Positions 1 to 7,523 are shown, numbered from the stretch's first letter. The stretch is DNA of 18,391 nucleotides from Micavibrio sp. UBA2705 (GCA_002354205.1 DELD01000029.1:464-18854); one strand, 5' to 3'. Notes: generated by a model from the sequence alone, not told the origin. Made by a program: numbers and translations.

Positions 1-720
1 TAATATCAAATGTGATACCGTCCCTGCTGCGTATAAATTTTCGAATAAAGTAATAATAAAGCGGTGGTTTTTCTCCTGTGTAAAGCGCCCAATATGCACC
101 AAGCATTTTGCATCATGCGCAATAGCTAAATCGCCGAGCAAGCGTTCATCCGTGCCCTGCGCCGCCTTAAAAGCATCAAAATCAATGCCAAGCGGCTGTA
201 TCGCAATTTTTTTGTTCTGCGCCCAGTCCTCCCCTGCGAAATCTTGTGCCGCCGCCGTGCTTACCGCCAAAATGCGCGTGGCAAATACGCTGATAAGCCG
301 CCTGAGAACGCTATAATAACACAAGGAGAATAAAGAAGCCTTGTGCGCGCGATGAGCGCTGTGCAGATGGGCAATGCGCCGCGGCACGCGGGCAAAAGAA
401 GCAAGAGCCATCACAAGGCCTGAAAAAAAATAACAATGCGAATGCACCGCGTCATATGGGCCGTTTTGTTTAACGCAGCGCATAAAACGCACGCAAAAGC
501 GCCACGATTTAAACCGCCCAATAGCATGAACACCGCCGCCTAAAGAACGCCATTTTTGCCCAAGATCGCCCACGCTTTCTTGTTCAACCATCACATCACA
601 TTGATAACCTTGCGGCGCGAGATGCGCGTATATATCCATCATGCCTTTTTCAACACCGCCAACATCTAATGAAGGCATAACATGCAGAATCTTTTTAGGC
701 CGCGGTTGTTTTTGTGTCAT
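1..720 (-). CDS. GT4-family glycosyltransferase, N-terminal part (cut by window edge)
   Basis: The frame is open for 240 codons from an ATG at 720 to the window edge, so the C-terminal half is missing. The start follows an AGGGAAG Shine-Dalgarno sequence. The protein opens with a beta strand and the GT4 signature ILHVMPSLDVGGVEKGM (residues 11-27), where the GGVE loop normally contacts the acceptor or nucleotide sugar. It continues with HSHCYFFSGLVMA, HLHSAH, ILAVSTAAAQ and PLGID, and ends with HIGRFTQEKNH, which is the start of the second Rossmann domain. This is the standard order in retaining GT-B enzymes of Glyco_transf_4/Glycos_transf_1 type. It probably adds a sugar to a lipid-linked polysaccharide intermediate at the cytoplasmic face of the inner membrane. 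The neighbouring polysaccharide genes fit this. Donor and acceptor cannot be read from the sequence. Confidence 0.88.
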   Translation of the reverse strand, partial: MTQKQPRPKKILHVMPSLDVGGVEKGMMDIYAHLAPQGYQCDVMVEQESVGDLGQKWRSLGGGVHAIGRFKSWRFCVRFMRCVKQNGPYDAVHSHCYFFSGLVMALASFARVPRRIAHLHSAHRAHKASLFSLCYYSVLRRLISVFATRILAVSTAAAQDFAGEDWAQNKKIAIQPLGIDFDAFKAAQGTDERLLGDLAIAHDAKCLVHIGRFTQEKNHRFIITLFENLYAAGTVSHLIL

Positions 721-764
721 GGAATCTTCCCTAACGGAAAAGCAAATAAAGCCGCATACGGCAA

Positions 765-792
765 ACTATATTGATTTTGGCATAGATTGAAA
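765..792 (-). promoter_or_regulatory. Possible promoter of the glycosyltransferase gene
   Basis: On the minus strand a TTTCAA-like -35 (787-792) and a TATAGT -10 (765-770) are 16 bp apart, about 45 bp upstream of the start codon. The -35 match is poor, so this is only a candidate. Confidence 0.25.
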
Positions 793-827
793 CGAATGCA
801 CAGTAGCAAGAAACAGAAATTTTGTTC

Positions 828-855
828 TTGATTTGTTCCACCAGTAATGTATAGT
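828..855 (+). promoter_or_regulatory. Possible promoter of the SGNH hydrolase gene
   Basis: A TTGATT -35 (828-833) and a TATAGT -10 (850-855) are separated by 16 bp. Transcription would start near 862 and give a leader of about 95 nt before the ATG at 957. The spacer 721-956 between the divergent genes otherwise shows no gene I can support. Confidence 0.35.
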
Positions 856-956
856 AGCTTTATAAACGGGATAATTGCGCCTTGACGTACAGGCGGCATC
901 ATATCCCCCAGATATACATTTCACACATATTTAAATCGAACATAAAGGTACACGCT

Positions 957-3125
957 ATGTATTTAGGAACAGGCCTCGGCTTTTCGCCTGCGCGCTCTGC
1001 GCAAACATCAGCCCTTATTAAATCGTATAATTTTGCATCAATGGACACGCTGCCTGAAGAGCTGGGTAACATACGCTCAGGCGGTGCATGGTATCAAGAT
1101 GATGATGGCTATTTCCATCATGAAACACAAAGTAACACTTTGCGTTTCGGTACAGTTTATGGATCAGAAAGGGGTGCGCTGGTTGAAATAACCATCACCG
1201 CTAAAAACCTATATTCCCGCCCTGCTGCCGGCCTCGTTACAGACCACTTAACGGCAGGCGCGCCAAACACAGCCATTGTTAACGATACCCTGTCACCATG
1301 TCAGAATCTCGCTGGTGGTAGCTCTGTATGGGAAATTGATAATAGCGCCGGCGAAACCGCGCTCGACATTGAATGGGCAGGCGCCATATCAAGCGGCAAA
1401 GCGAGCGCGATGGCTTATATAAAAACGCTGATCGGCGATACGCCCACATTGTCTATTAGCGGCAATGGCACACATAAAACAGGGCACAGCGTTAATGGTT
1501 ACAGTTTTTATAAATGCGAAGACCGCAATGTTTCAGGCGCAGAGTATTTGCGCATAAGCGTTCCCGCAGGCGCGACTATCCGCGTGGCCTGCGGGAACTT
1601 TCAAGCTTATGACGTTATAACATCTTTTATTGATACGGCATCGGCAGCTTTAACACGCAATCAAGATGATTTAAACGCCACAGATGTGTCGTGGTGGTCA
1701 GGCATTCAACAAGGAACATTTTTCTTCGACTTCACCCATATGGATGACACAGCCGAAAGCGCCAATATATTTGAAATTCGTGATGGCGACCTTGATGACC
1801 GCTTCACGATTGGTCATACAAGCGGCATATTCTATACGACGATAAAATCCGGCGGGGTGACTATAGCCCACGAAACAAAGGCGGGGCTGAAAAACCTTAA
1901 CCGTGTGCGCCTTGCTATATCCTATCAAGATGACCAATTTATTCAAAGCTGTAATGGCTTTGTCGATTTCATAGCCACATCGGGCAGTGCGCCAGATACA
2001 GCAAGCTTTGTCGAGCCCCCCTACCCTTTGAGCTTTTTATCCGTCAACCGCAGCGGCGCAGAACCGTTAAACGGTATCGTCCATGGCTTCGCGCTATACG
2101 GTGAAGCGTTTACACAAGACAAGCTCAAAAACATGACCAATCCAAATCAAAGTACAGCATTATGGGTGACACTATTTGGGGACAGTAACATCGCACGCTG
2201 GAATGTGAGCTGGAGTGGCCGCCCACAGCTGCGCTTAGATGAAACTTTGAAAGCTGCCATCCCTAATAGCCAGGTTACTAATGAAGGCAAAGGCGGGTCA
2301 GCCGCCAATTATAACGCGGCACAGCTTTTAGCCAGTGATTGGTGGAGCGGCGATAACGATAGTGGCGGCGGAAATATATACCTCGAATCCCTCGATAGAA
2401 ACGTCACCTTAACGCGCAATGAATTAAGGAATTTTGACTATGCCGTGATTAACCTTGGCGCAAATGATTTAAGGCTCATTTCAAATGGTGACATTACTGT
2501 ATCTGAATATAAAGCGTCTTTCCAAAATGTCATTGACCTTATTCATGCGGATTACGGCCCGCAAATCAAACTCATCATGCAGAACCTCGCAAGCAGTGAT
2601 CATAGTGAACATACACAGGCCGACACGCAAGCTATGCGCGAAGCCATGGCGCAGCTTGTTGATGAAAACATATCCATTATCGCCTCATATGACACATATG
2701 ACGTTGCCCGCGTAGATGAACTGCACGCCGATGAAGACGGCTGTAATATTCTTGTCGACCGCCTCGCCAATATTATTCTGGCTGATCTCGGCCTCGAAGA
2801 GCCGCGCCGCGCCCCGCAAGTAATGCAAGCGAGACATAATGGTAACACCATAACCCTAGACACAGATGCCAGCGCGCTCAGCGGCGATGACCCCGCTATA
2901 TTCTATGTTGAGGTTAACAATAGCCCCATGGCGATTACAAGCGCGCTGACAAGCGGGACAAAAGCAACCCTGATATTGGATAGCGTGATTGAAGACGGCG
3001 ACGATGTGCGCTTATGGGTGGGTTACGGCAAAATGGACAGTTTAACGCCAGCGCACTGCATTATTGATACCATCAGCGGTTATCCGCTGCGAAGCGCCGC
3101 AAACATCATTGTCACAGGGGCTTAA
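957..3125 (+). CDS. Large SGNH/GDSL hydrolase with N-terminal phage-tail-like region
   Basis: This protein of 722 residues contains an SGNH hydrolase domain at about residues 400-620. Block I is GDSN with the nucleophile Ser410, block III is NLGAND with Asn503, and block V is DELH with Asp587 and His590. The family includes lipases, carbohydrate esterases and phage-tail deacetylases. Residues about 250-395 look like a LamG/concanavalin-type beta sandwich, and the first 230 residues and the C-terminal 90 are beta-rich and resemble parts of phage tail or spike proteins. I see no signal peptide. The ATG at 957 is chosen because AAAGGT precedes it. An in-frame start at 882 would add 25 residues but has no obvious ribosome site. 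Its place among polysaccharide genes suggests removal of acyl groups from, or binding to, a surface glycan. This is inference. Confidence 0.8.
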   Translation: MYLGTGLGFSPARSAQTSALIKSYNFASMDTLPEELGNIRSGGAWYQDDDGYFHHETQSNTLRFGTVYGSERGALVEITITAKNLYSRPAAGLVTDHLTAGAPNTAIVNDTLSPCQNLAGGSSVWEIDNSAGETALDIEWAGAISSGKASAMAYIKTLIGDTPTLSISGNGTHKTGHSVNGYSFYKCEDRNVSGAEYLRISVPAGATIRVACGNFQAYDVITSFIDTASAALTRNQDDLNATDVSWWSGIQQGTFFFDFTHMDDTAESANIFEIRDGDLDDRFTIGHTSGIFYTTIKSGGVTIAHETKAGLKNLNRVRLAISYQDDQFIQSCNGFVDFIATSGSAPDTASFVEPPYPLSFLSVNRSGAEPLNGIVHGFALYGEAFTQDKLKNMTNPNQSTALWVTLFGDSNIARWNVSWSGRPQLRLDETLKAAIPNSQVTNEGKGGSAANYNAAQLLASDWWSGDNDSGGGNIYLESLDRNVTLTRNELRNFDYAVINLGANDLRLISNGDITVSEYKASFQNVIDLIHADYGPQIKLIMQNLASSDHSEHTQADTQAMREAMAQLVDENISIIASYDTYDVARVDELHADEDGCNILVDRLANIILADLGLEEPRRAPQVMQARHNGNTITLDTDASALSGDDPAIFYVEVNNSPMAITSALTSGTKATLILDSVIEDGDDVRLWVGYGKMDSLTPAHCIIDTISGYPLRSAANIIVTGA

Positions 3126-3151
3126 GTAAATATTCGTTTAGGGGCATGTGT

Positions 3152-3170
3152 GAAACAGTTTTGTTTCTTT
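3152..3170 (+). terminator. Weak candidate intrinsic terminator after the SGNH hydrolase gene
   Basis: GAAACA (3152-3157) and TGTTTC (3162-3167) form a 6-bp stem with a GTTT loop, followed by a short T tract, 27 nt after the stop codon. The stem is short and AT-rich, so termination may be inefficient. Confidence 0.35.
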
Positions 3171-3175
3171 CCGTC

Positions 3176-4480
3176 TCAAAGCTTACCAATCAAAGAAAAC
3201 AATATGTTATTGGTTTTATATGAAGAGCCCGCAACATCGCTTTGATAATCTATATGGGAAACATTGATGCGCGCACGCAAATTCTGATTCAATAAATACA
3301 GTGCCCCTAAGCTGTAACGATTCGCAGCGTCTTTGCGCCCTATTTGCTCAAAGTCGCGCTGCGTATAGCCATATTCGCCATCCACATAAAGTCGGTGGTA
3401 GATTTCATATTCCGTTGAAAGGCGCAAAGATGTCGTGAGCTGCCCTTCAATAATATCGTTATCCTGCGTAATATCGCGGTCCAATTGCAGGCCGACCATC
3501 CACCGCGGCGAGAGTGAATATTCTATTTCTGCACCGAAATCTAACGCATCCACATTCTCAATGCGTGTTTCATCATAATCCTGCATAAGATAGCCAAGGC
3601 CAATATTCGCAAAGAGCAAACCTTTATACTTTGTCTCTACACCAAAAAACGCACCGATATTCGTACTATCTCGCGACAGTCCTGAAAACCCTGCCCCCGT
3701 ATAGTCCCTGCGTAAGAATTTATGGGCGCTATATTTCAGCCGCGCGAACGCAATATGCTCTGCGCGACCTTTTCGCCCTCTTAAAAATTCATATTTCGCG
3801 CCGATTTGCCCTGCATATGTATCTTGGTCATTATCACGGTAAATAACAGGCCTGCCATCGCGGCGAGAGCGCCCATCATTGAAACGCAGCGTATTATGCT
3901 CCCCCTTTAACGATAGAATTAAACGATTGAAACGTTTAGATATGCCGGTTTGTATATATTGGTTTCTAATGCGTAGTGGCTCCCGCGTCGCGCTTTGATT
4001 TAAAACATCTCCCCGGGCGCGCGAATACAGGCTGTGTTCATAGCGCAGCGGGATGCTCCATTTTGAGTTTAACGCATAATTCGCCGCAAATTTAAAATAG
4101 ATATCATCCCTATTCTCCCCTTCATTGTCATGATAGCGTTTTGACATGCTAGAAAACGTTGCCGATAAAATAAGTTTTTTATATTCTTTGATAACGTTAA
4201 TTTCAGGGTTAGCAGTGTAGACAAAATCACTTTGTACATCATCTTCGCGCGCATACACATTTGACGTAGAGAGCACATCTAAACGTAGGCGCGGATAATA
4301 AGAAAACCCTTTATAAACAAAGCCCTTCGCATTAAAAACTTTCGGTATACCTTCGCTTTGCGGGGGCAAAAAGACACGTTCTTCCGCACGCAAAACCTGT
4401 TGCGCATTTGCGGGCATGGCCATAGAGCATATGGATAAACATACCGCGCAGGCACTAATCTGTAGCTTTCTTCTGAGCAT
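3176..4480 (-). CDS. Outer-membrane beta-barrel protein, BBP2/EPS-locus type
   Basis: From the ATG at 4480 the protein has 434 residues. A Sec signal peptide is clear: MLRRK, a hydrophobic stretch, then cleavage after PANA near residue 26. The rest is a run of alternating polar and hydrophobic strands rich in Tyr, Arg and Asp (for example YRDNDQDTYAGQIGAKYEF and LGYLMQDYDETRIENVDALD), and the end FSLIGKL resembles a terminal barrel strand. This pattern fits the putative beta-barrel porin 2 family, whose members occur in exopolysaccharide loci of proteobacteria and are thought to help polymer cross the outer membrane. A TTG at 4489 would add three residues (MNF); neither start has a good Shine-Dalgarno sequence. 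It is divergent from the wzy-like gene. Confidence 0.75.
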   Translation of the reverse strand: MLRRKLQISACAVCLSICSMAMPANAQQVLRAEERVFLPPQSEGIPKVFNAKGFVYKGFSYYPRLRLDVLSTSNVYAREDDVQSDFVYTANPEINVIKEYKKLILSATFSSMSKRYHDNEGENRDDIYFKFAANYALNSKWSIPLRYEHSLYSRARGDVLNQSATREPLRIRNQYIQTGISKRFNRLILSLKGEHNTLRFNDGRSRRDGRPVIYRDNDQDTYAGQIGAKYEFLRGRKGRAEHIAFARLKYSAHKFLRRDYTGAGFSGLSRDSTNIGAFFGVETKYKGLLFANIGLGYLMQDYDETRIENVDALDFGAEIEYSLSPRWMVGLQLDRDITQDNDIIEGQLTTSLRLSTEYEIYHRLYVDGEYGYTQRDFEQIGRKDAANRYSLGALYLLNQNLRARINVSHIDYQSDVAGSSYKTNNILFSLIGKL

Positions 4481-4690
4481 GAAATTCAATTAAAACGCAA
4501 ATCGGGTGTATAAATCCTCGGACGAGGCCTGCATTCAGCATAACGCGAAACCGTAAAATACACAAAATAATTGTGCCTATAACGATATCTATTGGCCTAA
4601 GACACTGCGATGGATTACAATCCGTATATTCAGAAATATAGAGAGTGAAAAGGTCGGCACGCTTTGCAGCATATTGAGTTGCCTAAATTC
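4481..4690. promoter_or_regulatory. Divergent intergenic region with three small dyads
   Basis: This spacer separates the outer-membrane barrel gene from the wzy-like gene and must hold both promoters. Three perfect inverted repeats stand out: CCTCG-GA-CGAGG (4516-4527), CACAA-AATAA-TTGTG (4561-4575) and GGATT-AC-AATCC (4612-4623). They could be operators for a regulator of the polysaccharide locus. I could not assign a clear -35/-10 pair. Confidence 0.3.
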
Positions 4691-5845
4691 ATGCATATAT
4701 CTATCTCCGGCACAAAATTATTGGTTTTGGCGCTGCAGCTTTATATTGTTACCTCAATATTCTATATCTACCCAAGTGGTTACCCGCAGCCAGCGGATTT
4801 GATAATATTTACAGCGATCAGCATTTCATTTGTTTTCTTTTTGTTTAAACCACAATGGCGGATCACCCTGCCTATGGCTTTAGGGCTATCCTTCGCATTA
4901 TGTGCGTTTACAATAAATATGACCCATTATGCACTACACCCTGATAAACATTTCTTTCTCAGCAGTCTTTATTACGTTTTTAACCTTGGCGTGTTCATCT
5001 ACACGTATCGCGTATTTAAACGCGCCCCGCAGACATTCGCGCGCGCCATTATCCCTATTCTTGTAACTGTAGTCGCTCTTGAATGTTTTTTTGTCTTTGC
5101 GCTGAACATTACGGACGGATATCGCGCGACAGGAACGTTTAATAACCCCAATCAACTTGCCTATTGGGCGCTTTTGTCATTTTGCCTTTTGGTAGCTATG
5201 CGCTACCCTCAACCATTAAAATGGTTCGACTATATTTTGATTGCCGCCTTATTGCTGGTTGAAATGGAAAGCCTCTCTAAGGCGGCGCTGGTTTCTTTTT
5301 TCTTCGCTATTTTATGCCTCGCTTTTAGCCGCTGCGTTACGTATATAGGGCGCGGACTTCTGCTTGTGGGCTGTTTATCTGTAATGGTCTTTGCGATTTT
5401 TAGTGTCCAGTCCATCACGAAAACATTTAGCGCAGCAGAAAACATTCAAAAAACAGTGACAAGGCTCGCAAGCATAGGCAAAGATAGTGATGATAACTTG
5501 GCGGGGCGCGGTTATAACCGCCTGTTTGAACACCCACAATATTTGATACTAGGCGCTGGTGAAGGTGGATATGAGCGCTTTGCGGTTAAGCCTTTTGAAC
5601 TTCATTCAGGTATTGCGACGCTTTTCTTTTCATACGGCATTGGCGGCGCTGTTATATTTGGGCTTTTTATTTTTTCGATCCTACGCCACTTACCGCCAAT
5701 ATATTGGGCGCTTACCTTTGCAACGATGCTTTATGGCTTAACCCATCAAAATATACGCTTTACTTATTTCTGGTTCTTTTTAGGTGTTCTCGCGGCAATT
5801 GCAGATATACGTTACACAGGCAAAGTGAAACTGATCAATAAATAG
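4691..5845 (+). CDS. O-antigen ligase/Wzy-type polymerase, integral membrane
   Basis: This is a hydrophobic protein of 384 residues with about ten membrane segments. The motif ATGTFNNPNQLAYWALL matches the conserved NPN-containing stretch of the O-antigen ligase (Wzy_C/WaaL) superfamily. A periplasmic loop with GRGYNRLFEHPQYLILGAGEGGYE and then HSGIATLFFSYGIGGA matches the large loop in which catalytic Arg and His residues lie in WaaL/Wzy proteins. It most likely polymerises repeat units or ligates polysaccharide to its acceptor in the periplasm. An in-frame TTG at 4664, preceded by AAAAGG, would add nine residues and cannot be excluded. Polymerase and ligase cannot be told apart by sequence. 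The 3' end overlaps the convergent repC by 11 bp. Confidence 0.8.
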   Translation: MHISISGTKLLVLALQLYIVTSIFYIYPSGYPQPADLIIFTAISISFVFFLFKPQWRITLPMALGLSFALCAFTINMTHYALHPDKHFFLSSLYYVFNLGVFIYTYRVFKRAPQTFARAIIPILVTVVALECFFVFALNITDGYRATGTFNNPNQLAYWALLSFCLLVAMRYPQPLKWFDYILIAALLLVEMESLSKAALVSFFFAILCLAFSRCVTYIGRGLLLVGCLSVMVFAIFSVQSITKTFSAAENIQKTVTRLASIGKDSDDNLAGRGYNRLFEHPQYLILGAGEGGYERFAVKPFELHSGIATLFFSYGIGGAVIFGLFIFSILRHLPPIYWALTFATMLYGLTHQNIRFTYFWFFLGVLAAIADIRYTGKVKLINK

Positions 5846-6959
5846 CTTTATCTAAAAACAAAGCCCCCTGCTCAGCACGCTGTAATAACGCAGAAAAATA
5901 AGCTTTAGGATTATAAATCTTACTTTTTTCTCTGTTAAATCCATGTGATGTGACCATAAACGCAATTGCTGAGGCTACTTTACCAATGAGAGCATCTGAT
6001 TTACGCCAGATATCATCCGAAATACCATATAAGTGCCTATGATCTTCTGCATACTGCATAATATCCTGCCAATTGCTCAATTTTATATCTTTATGGTTGC
6101 GGTAGATATAACGGCTTAAATCCTGATAGGTAATATTCTCCAACCCTAAATTATTAGGCGCCGTTTTATTATTAGATATATTACTAATTTTTGTATTCTC
6201 TTTGTGGACGACATTTTTGTCGACATTGGCGAAATTTTTTTCTCCTTGTTTGCAGAGTTTATTAAGGAGTTTGGTAAGCAGGCTTATAATGCTTTGCAGC
6301 TTTGTCGCCGTTACATTTGGACGTATAGGTGCATCTATAGCTTGCGCGGTTTCATCATCAAATGTGACGGTATCGCCTAAGATGAGGCTGCGAATCTCTT
6401 TACGCAGTTGATGAACGCTGTTTTTTAAGGATAGCCAAGCCTGTTTTTGCGCCCTTCTGTGCTTTTCTGCGCATTCTAACATCGCAATGCTGTCTGTTAG
6501 CGGCGATAAATTAACGCCAAAAGCCTTCGTAATCCGTCCTGATGCGTCCCGCGCGCCATAACGCTTATTATTTGGGCTGTCTTCAAAGCGTAGGAAGTTT
6601 TTATCGGCAAGTCGTTTTTCAATGCGCTGTATCTGGCGCACAGAAAGGCCTAAATCAAAGGCTGTACGGCATAAGGATTGATATATAATTGGCGCGCCCT
6701 TCCCTTCCCAATCAAGGTCTCTTGTAAAGGATAAATAATAATCAAGCAGGTTGATCATTTGCGCAGTATAACCACTATGTTTGCCTAGGCGCTTTATCAG
6801 CGTTAAGGCATAATAAGCCTGTTGACGAGAGCGACTTTTCGTGTCGTTTCCGCCTGATGTCTTGTTCACAATGTTTTTCATCATAGAATAATTACGATAA
6901 GGCATAAAAAAGCGTTCACTGAAACCATATTTGGCTTGTGTTGGCGCTCTGAAAATCAT
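5835..6959 (-). CDS. repC: RepC-family plasmid replication initiator (orphan)
   Basis: This 374-residue protein reads as a RepC initiator of RepABC-type replicons. Residues 68-160 carry the winged-helix region: LLDYYLSF, DLDW, PIIYQSLCRTA, LSVRQIQRIEKRLADKNFLRFEDSPNNKRYG, then AFGVNLSPL. The family pattern of DSPN.KRY followed by GxxLSPL is well preserved. A charged helical stretch follows (160-195). The C-terminal domain (about 275-370) ends with IYNPKAYFSALLQRAEQGAL, again RepC-like. RepC binds an origin that, in studied plasmids, lies inside its own gene. No repA or repB is in the window. No Shine-Dalgarno sequence precedes the ATG at 6959; an in-frame stop five codons upstream bars extension, while Met19, Met26 and Met27 remain possible starts. 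Family assignment is firm; whether it still drives replication is unknown. Confidence 0.85.
   Translation of the reverse strand: MIFRAPTQAKYGFSERFFMPYRNYSMMKNIVNKTSGGNDTKSRSRQQAYYALTLIKRLGKHSGYTAQMINLLDYYLSFTRDLDWEGKGAPIIYQSLCRTAFDLGLSVRQIQRIEKRLADKNFLRFEDSPNNKRYGARDASGRITKAFGVNLSPLTDSIAMLECAEKHRRAQKQAWLSLKNSVHQLRKEIRSLILGDTVTFDDETAQAIDAPIRPNVTATKLQSIISLLTKLLNKLCKQGEKNFANVDKNVVHKENTKISNISNNKTAPNNLGLENITYQDLSRYIYRNHKDIKLSNWQDIMQYAEDHRHLYGISDDIWRKSDALIGKVASAIAFMVTSHGFNREKSKIYNPKAYFSALLQRAEQGALFLDKAIY
6121..6250. other. AT-rich segment inside repC, candidate origin
   Basis: The linker region of repC is about 31% GC over 6121-6240, well below the surrounding coding DNA. It contains a dyad CGACA-TTTT-TGTCG (6209-6222) overlapping the palindrome TGTCGACA (6218-6225). 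In studied repABC plasmids the origin lies in an AT-rich stretch within repC, so this is a reasonable place for it. I saw no convincing DnaA box or iterons. It may only be a low-complexity protein linker. Confidence 0.3.
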
Positions 6960-6964
6960 ATAAT
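6936..6964 (+). promoter_or_regulatory. Promoter of the predicted antisense RNA to the repC leader
   Basis: On the plus strand, TTGTGT (6936-6941) is followed after exactly 17 bp by a perfect TATAAT (6959-6964). The -10 overlaps the repC start codon, so transcription would run away from repC, antisense to its leader, from about 6971. Confidence 0.6.
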
Positions 6965-6970
6965 TTAGCT

Positions 6971-7030
6971 GTCAGACGAAATTATTAATTTCAGAGAGTA
7001 GCCCTTGCAGAATATGCGGGGCTATTTCTT
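6971..7030 (+). ncRNA. Predicted counter-transcribed RNA (ctRNA) against the repC leader
   Basis: A transcript from the TATAAT promoter at 6959-6964 would be about 60 nt. It would contain a small hairpin GAAATT-ATT-AATTTC (6978-6992) and then a GC-rich terminator stem ending in TTTCTTT. It is complementary to the mRNA leader just upstream of the repC start. RepABC plasmids carry an antisense RNA of similar size at the same place and orientation; it represses repC expression and determines incompatibility. Promoter, size, position, orientation and terminator all fit. Expression is not shown by the sequence. Confidence 0.55.
6997..7030 (+). terminator. Intrinsic terminator of the predicted ctRNA
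   Basis: TAGCCC (6999-7004) pairs with GGGCTA (7019-7024). The stem extends outward by G-T and A-T pairs, and inward by GCA/TGC past one bulge. The tail is TTTCTTT. It points along the plus strand, where no other gene ends nearby, so it makes sense only for a small RNA. Confidence 0.55.
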
Positions 7031-7080
7031 TATGTCCGTTTCGCTGTCCTCCTTATAATCTTAATTAATACGCGTCTCAT
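7030..7080 (-). other. Possible 16-codon leader ORF upstream of repC, containing an orphan ribosome site
   Basis: On the minus strand an ATG at 7080 opens 16 codons (MRRVLIKIIRRTAKRT) ending at a TAA that coincides with the ctRNA terminator tail. Inside it lies a perfect Shine-Dalgarno sequence, TAAGGAGGA (7047-7055), but no start codon follows at usable distance. It could be a leader peptide or ribosome standby site controlling repC, or chance. The ATG itself has no good ribosome site. Confidence 0.2.
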
Positions 7081-7111
7081 GAAAATTGAGATATGAAATG
7101 GTTTTATTGGA

Positions 7112-7125
7112 TGGGGGATCCCCCA
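7112..7125. repeat. Perfect 14-bp palindrome
   Basis: TGGGGGATCCCCCA is a perfect palindrome with a GC-rich core, unusual in this AT-rich spacer. It could be a protein-binding site in the repC control region. Confidence 0.5.
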
Positions 7126-7137
7126 AAAGCTACGCGA

Positions 7138-7186
7138 GAATCATTGCGATTCTTTAGAAACGTTACCAAATGTAACGCAATGTTTC
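7138..7186. repeat. Nested inverted repeats, operator-like
   Basis: Four overlapping dyads lie within 49 bp: GAATC-N5-GATTC (7138-7152), CATTGCG/CGCAATG (7142-7148 and 7176-7182), GAAAC/GTTTC (7157-7161 and 7182-7186) and CGTTAC-N5-GTAACG (7161-7177). The density suggests alternative DNA or RNA structures, or a cluster of operator half-sites. GTTAC...GTAAC recurs at 7290-7318. Confidence 0.45.
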
Positions 7187-7523
7187 AATTAAACAAAAGT
7201 AAACACGCAGCAAGATTCTCTGCGGAAACACTTTGTTTTGTTGTTTTACAGTGCTTTATGGCCGGTATATTTTTATTGTGTCACCTGCCGTTACTTTGTG
7301 TGGAGGTTTTTGTGTAACTTTCTGTTTATGTGCGCTTCGCGCAGCATCCCGGCGCTTTTATTGCTTGGATTCGCTAGGGGCTATGAAATGTATAGTTCTG
7401 TTTTAGCGCTGTTGCTGAACATGTTTATTAAATTGCTAAAAACGTGGCTTTAACGAATCAGGTTTGCTAAGATTGAAACAAGACGAGATGACGTAAAACA
7501 TTTTGGGGAACAGAGAGAAGCAC

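Larger units (their letters stand above)
7081..7523. other. Non-coding, dyad-rich spacer between repC leader and HTH gene
   Basis: I find no credible gene here. Short open frames exist (for example from 7093 and 7238) but give Cys/Phe/Leu-rich translations without recognisable features and run across inverted repeats. The region holds a perfect palindrome (7112-7125), nested dyads (7138-7186), a second GTTAC/GTAAC pair (7290-7294 and 7314-7318) and a hairpin TGCGC-TTC-GCGCA (7331-7343). It may carry promoters for both flanking genes and binding sites for the DNA-binding proteins encoded next door. Confidence 0.5.

Noticed and set aside
717..902. 61-codon minus-strand frame whose stop overlaps the glycosyltransferase ATG
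   Set aside because: No ribosome site, no recognisable features, and it covers the promoter region between two divergent genes.
7093..7453. Two overlapping plus-strand frames (7093-7317 and 7238-7453) in the repC-HTH spacer
   Set aside because: Translations are unusually rich in Cys, Phe, Trp and Leu, resemble no family and run across several inverted repeats; more likely non-coding DNA.
6960..7523. repABC-type parS centromere
   Set aside because: The closest dyad, GTTAC-N5-GTAAC, is 15 bp and lacks the central GC of the 16-bp GTT-N4-GC-N4-AAC pattern.
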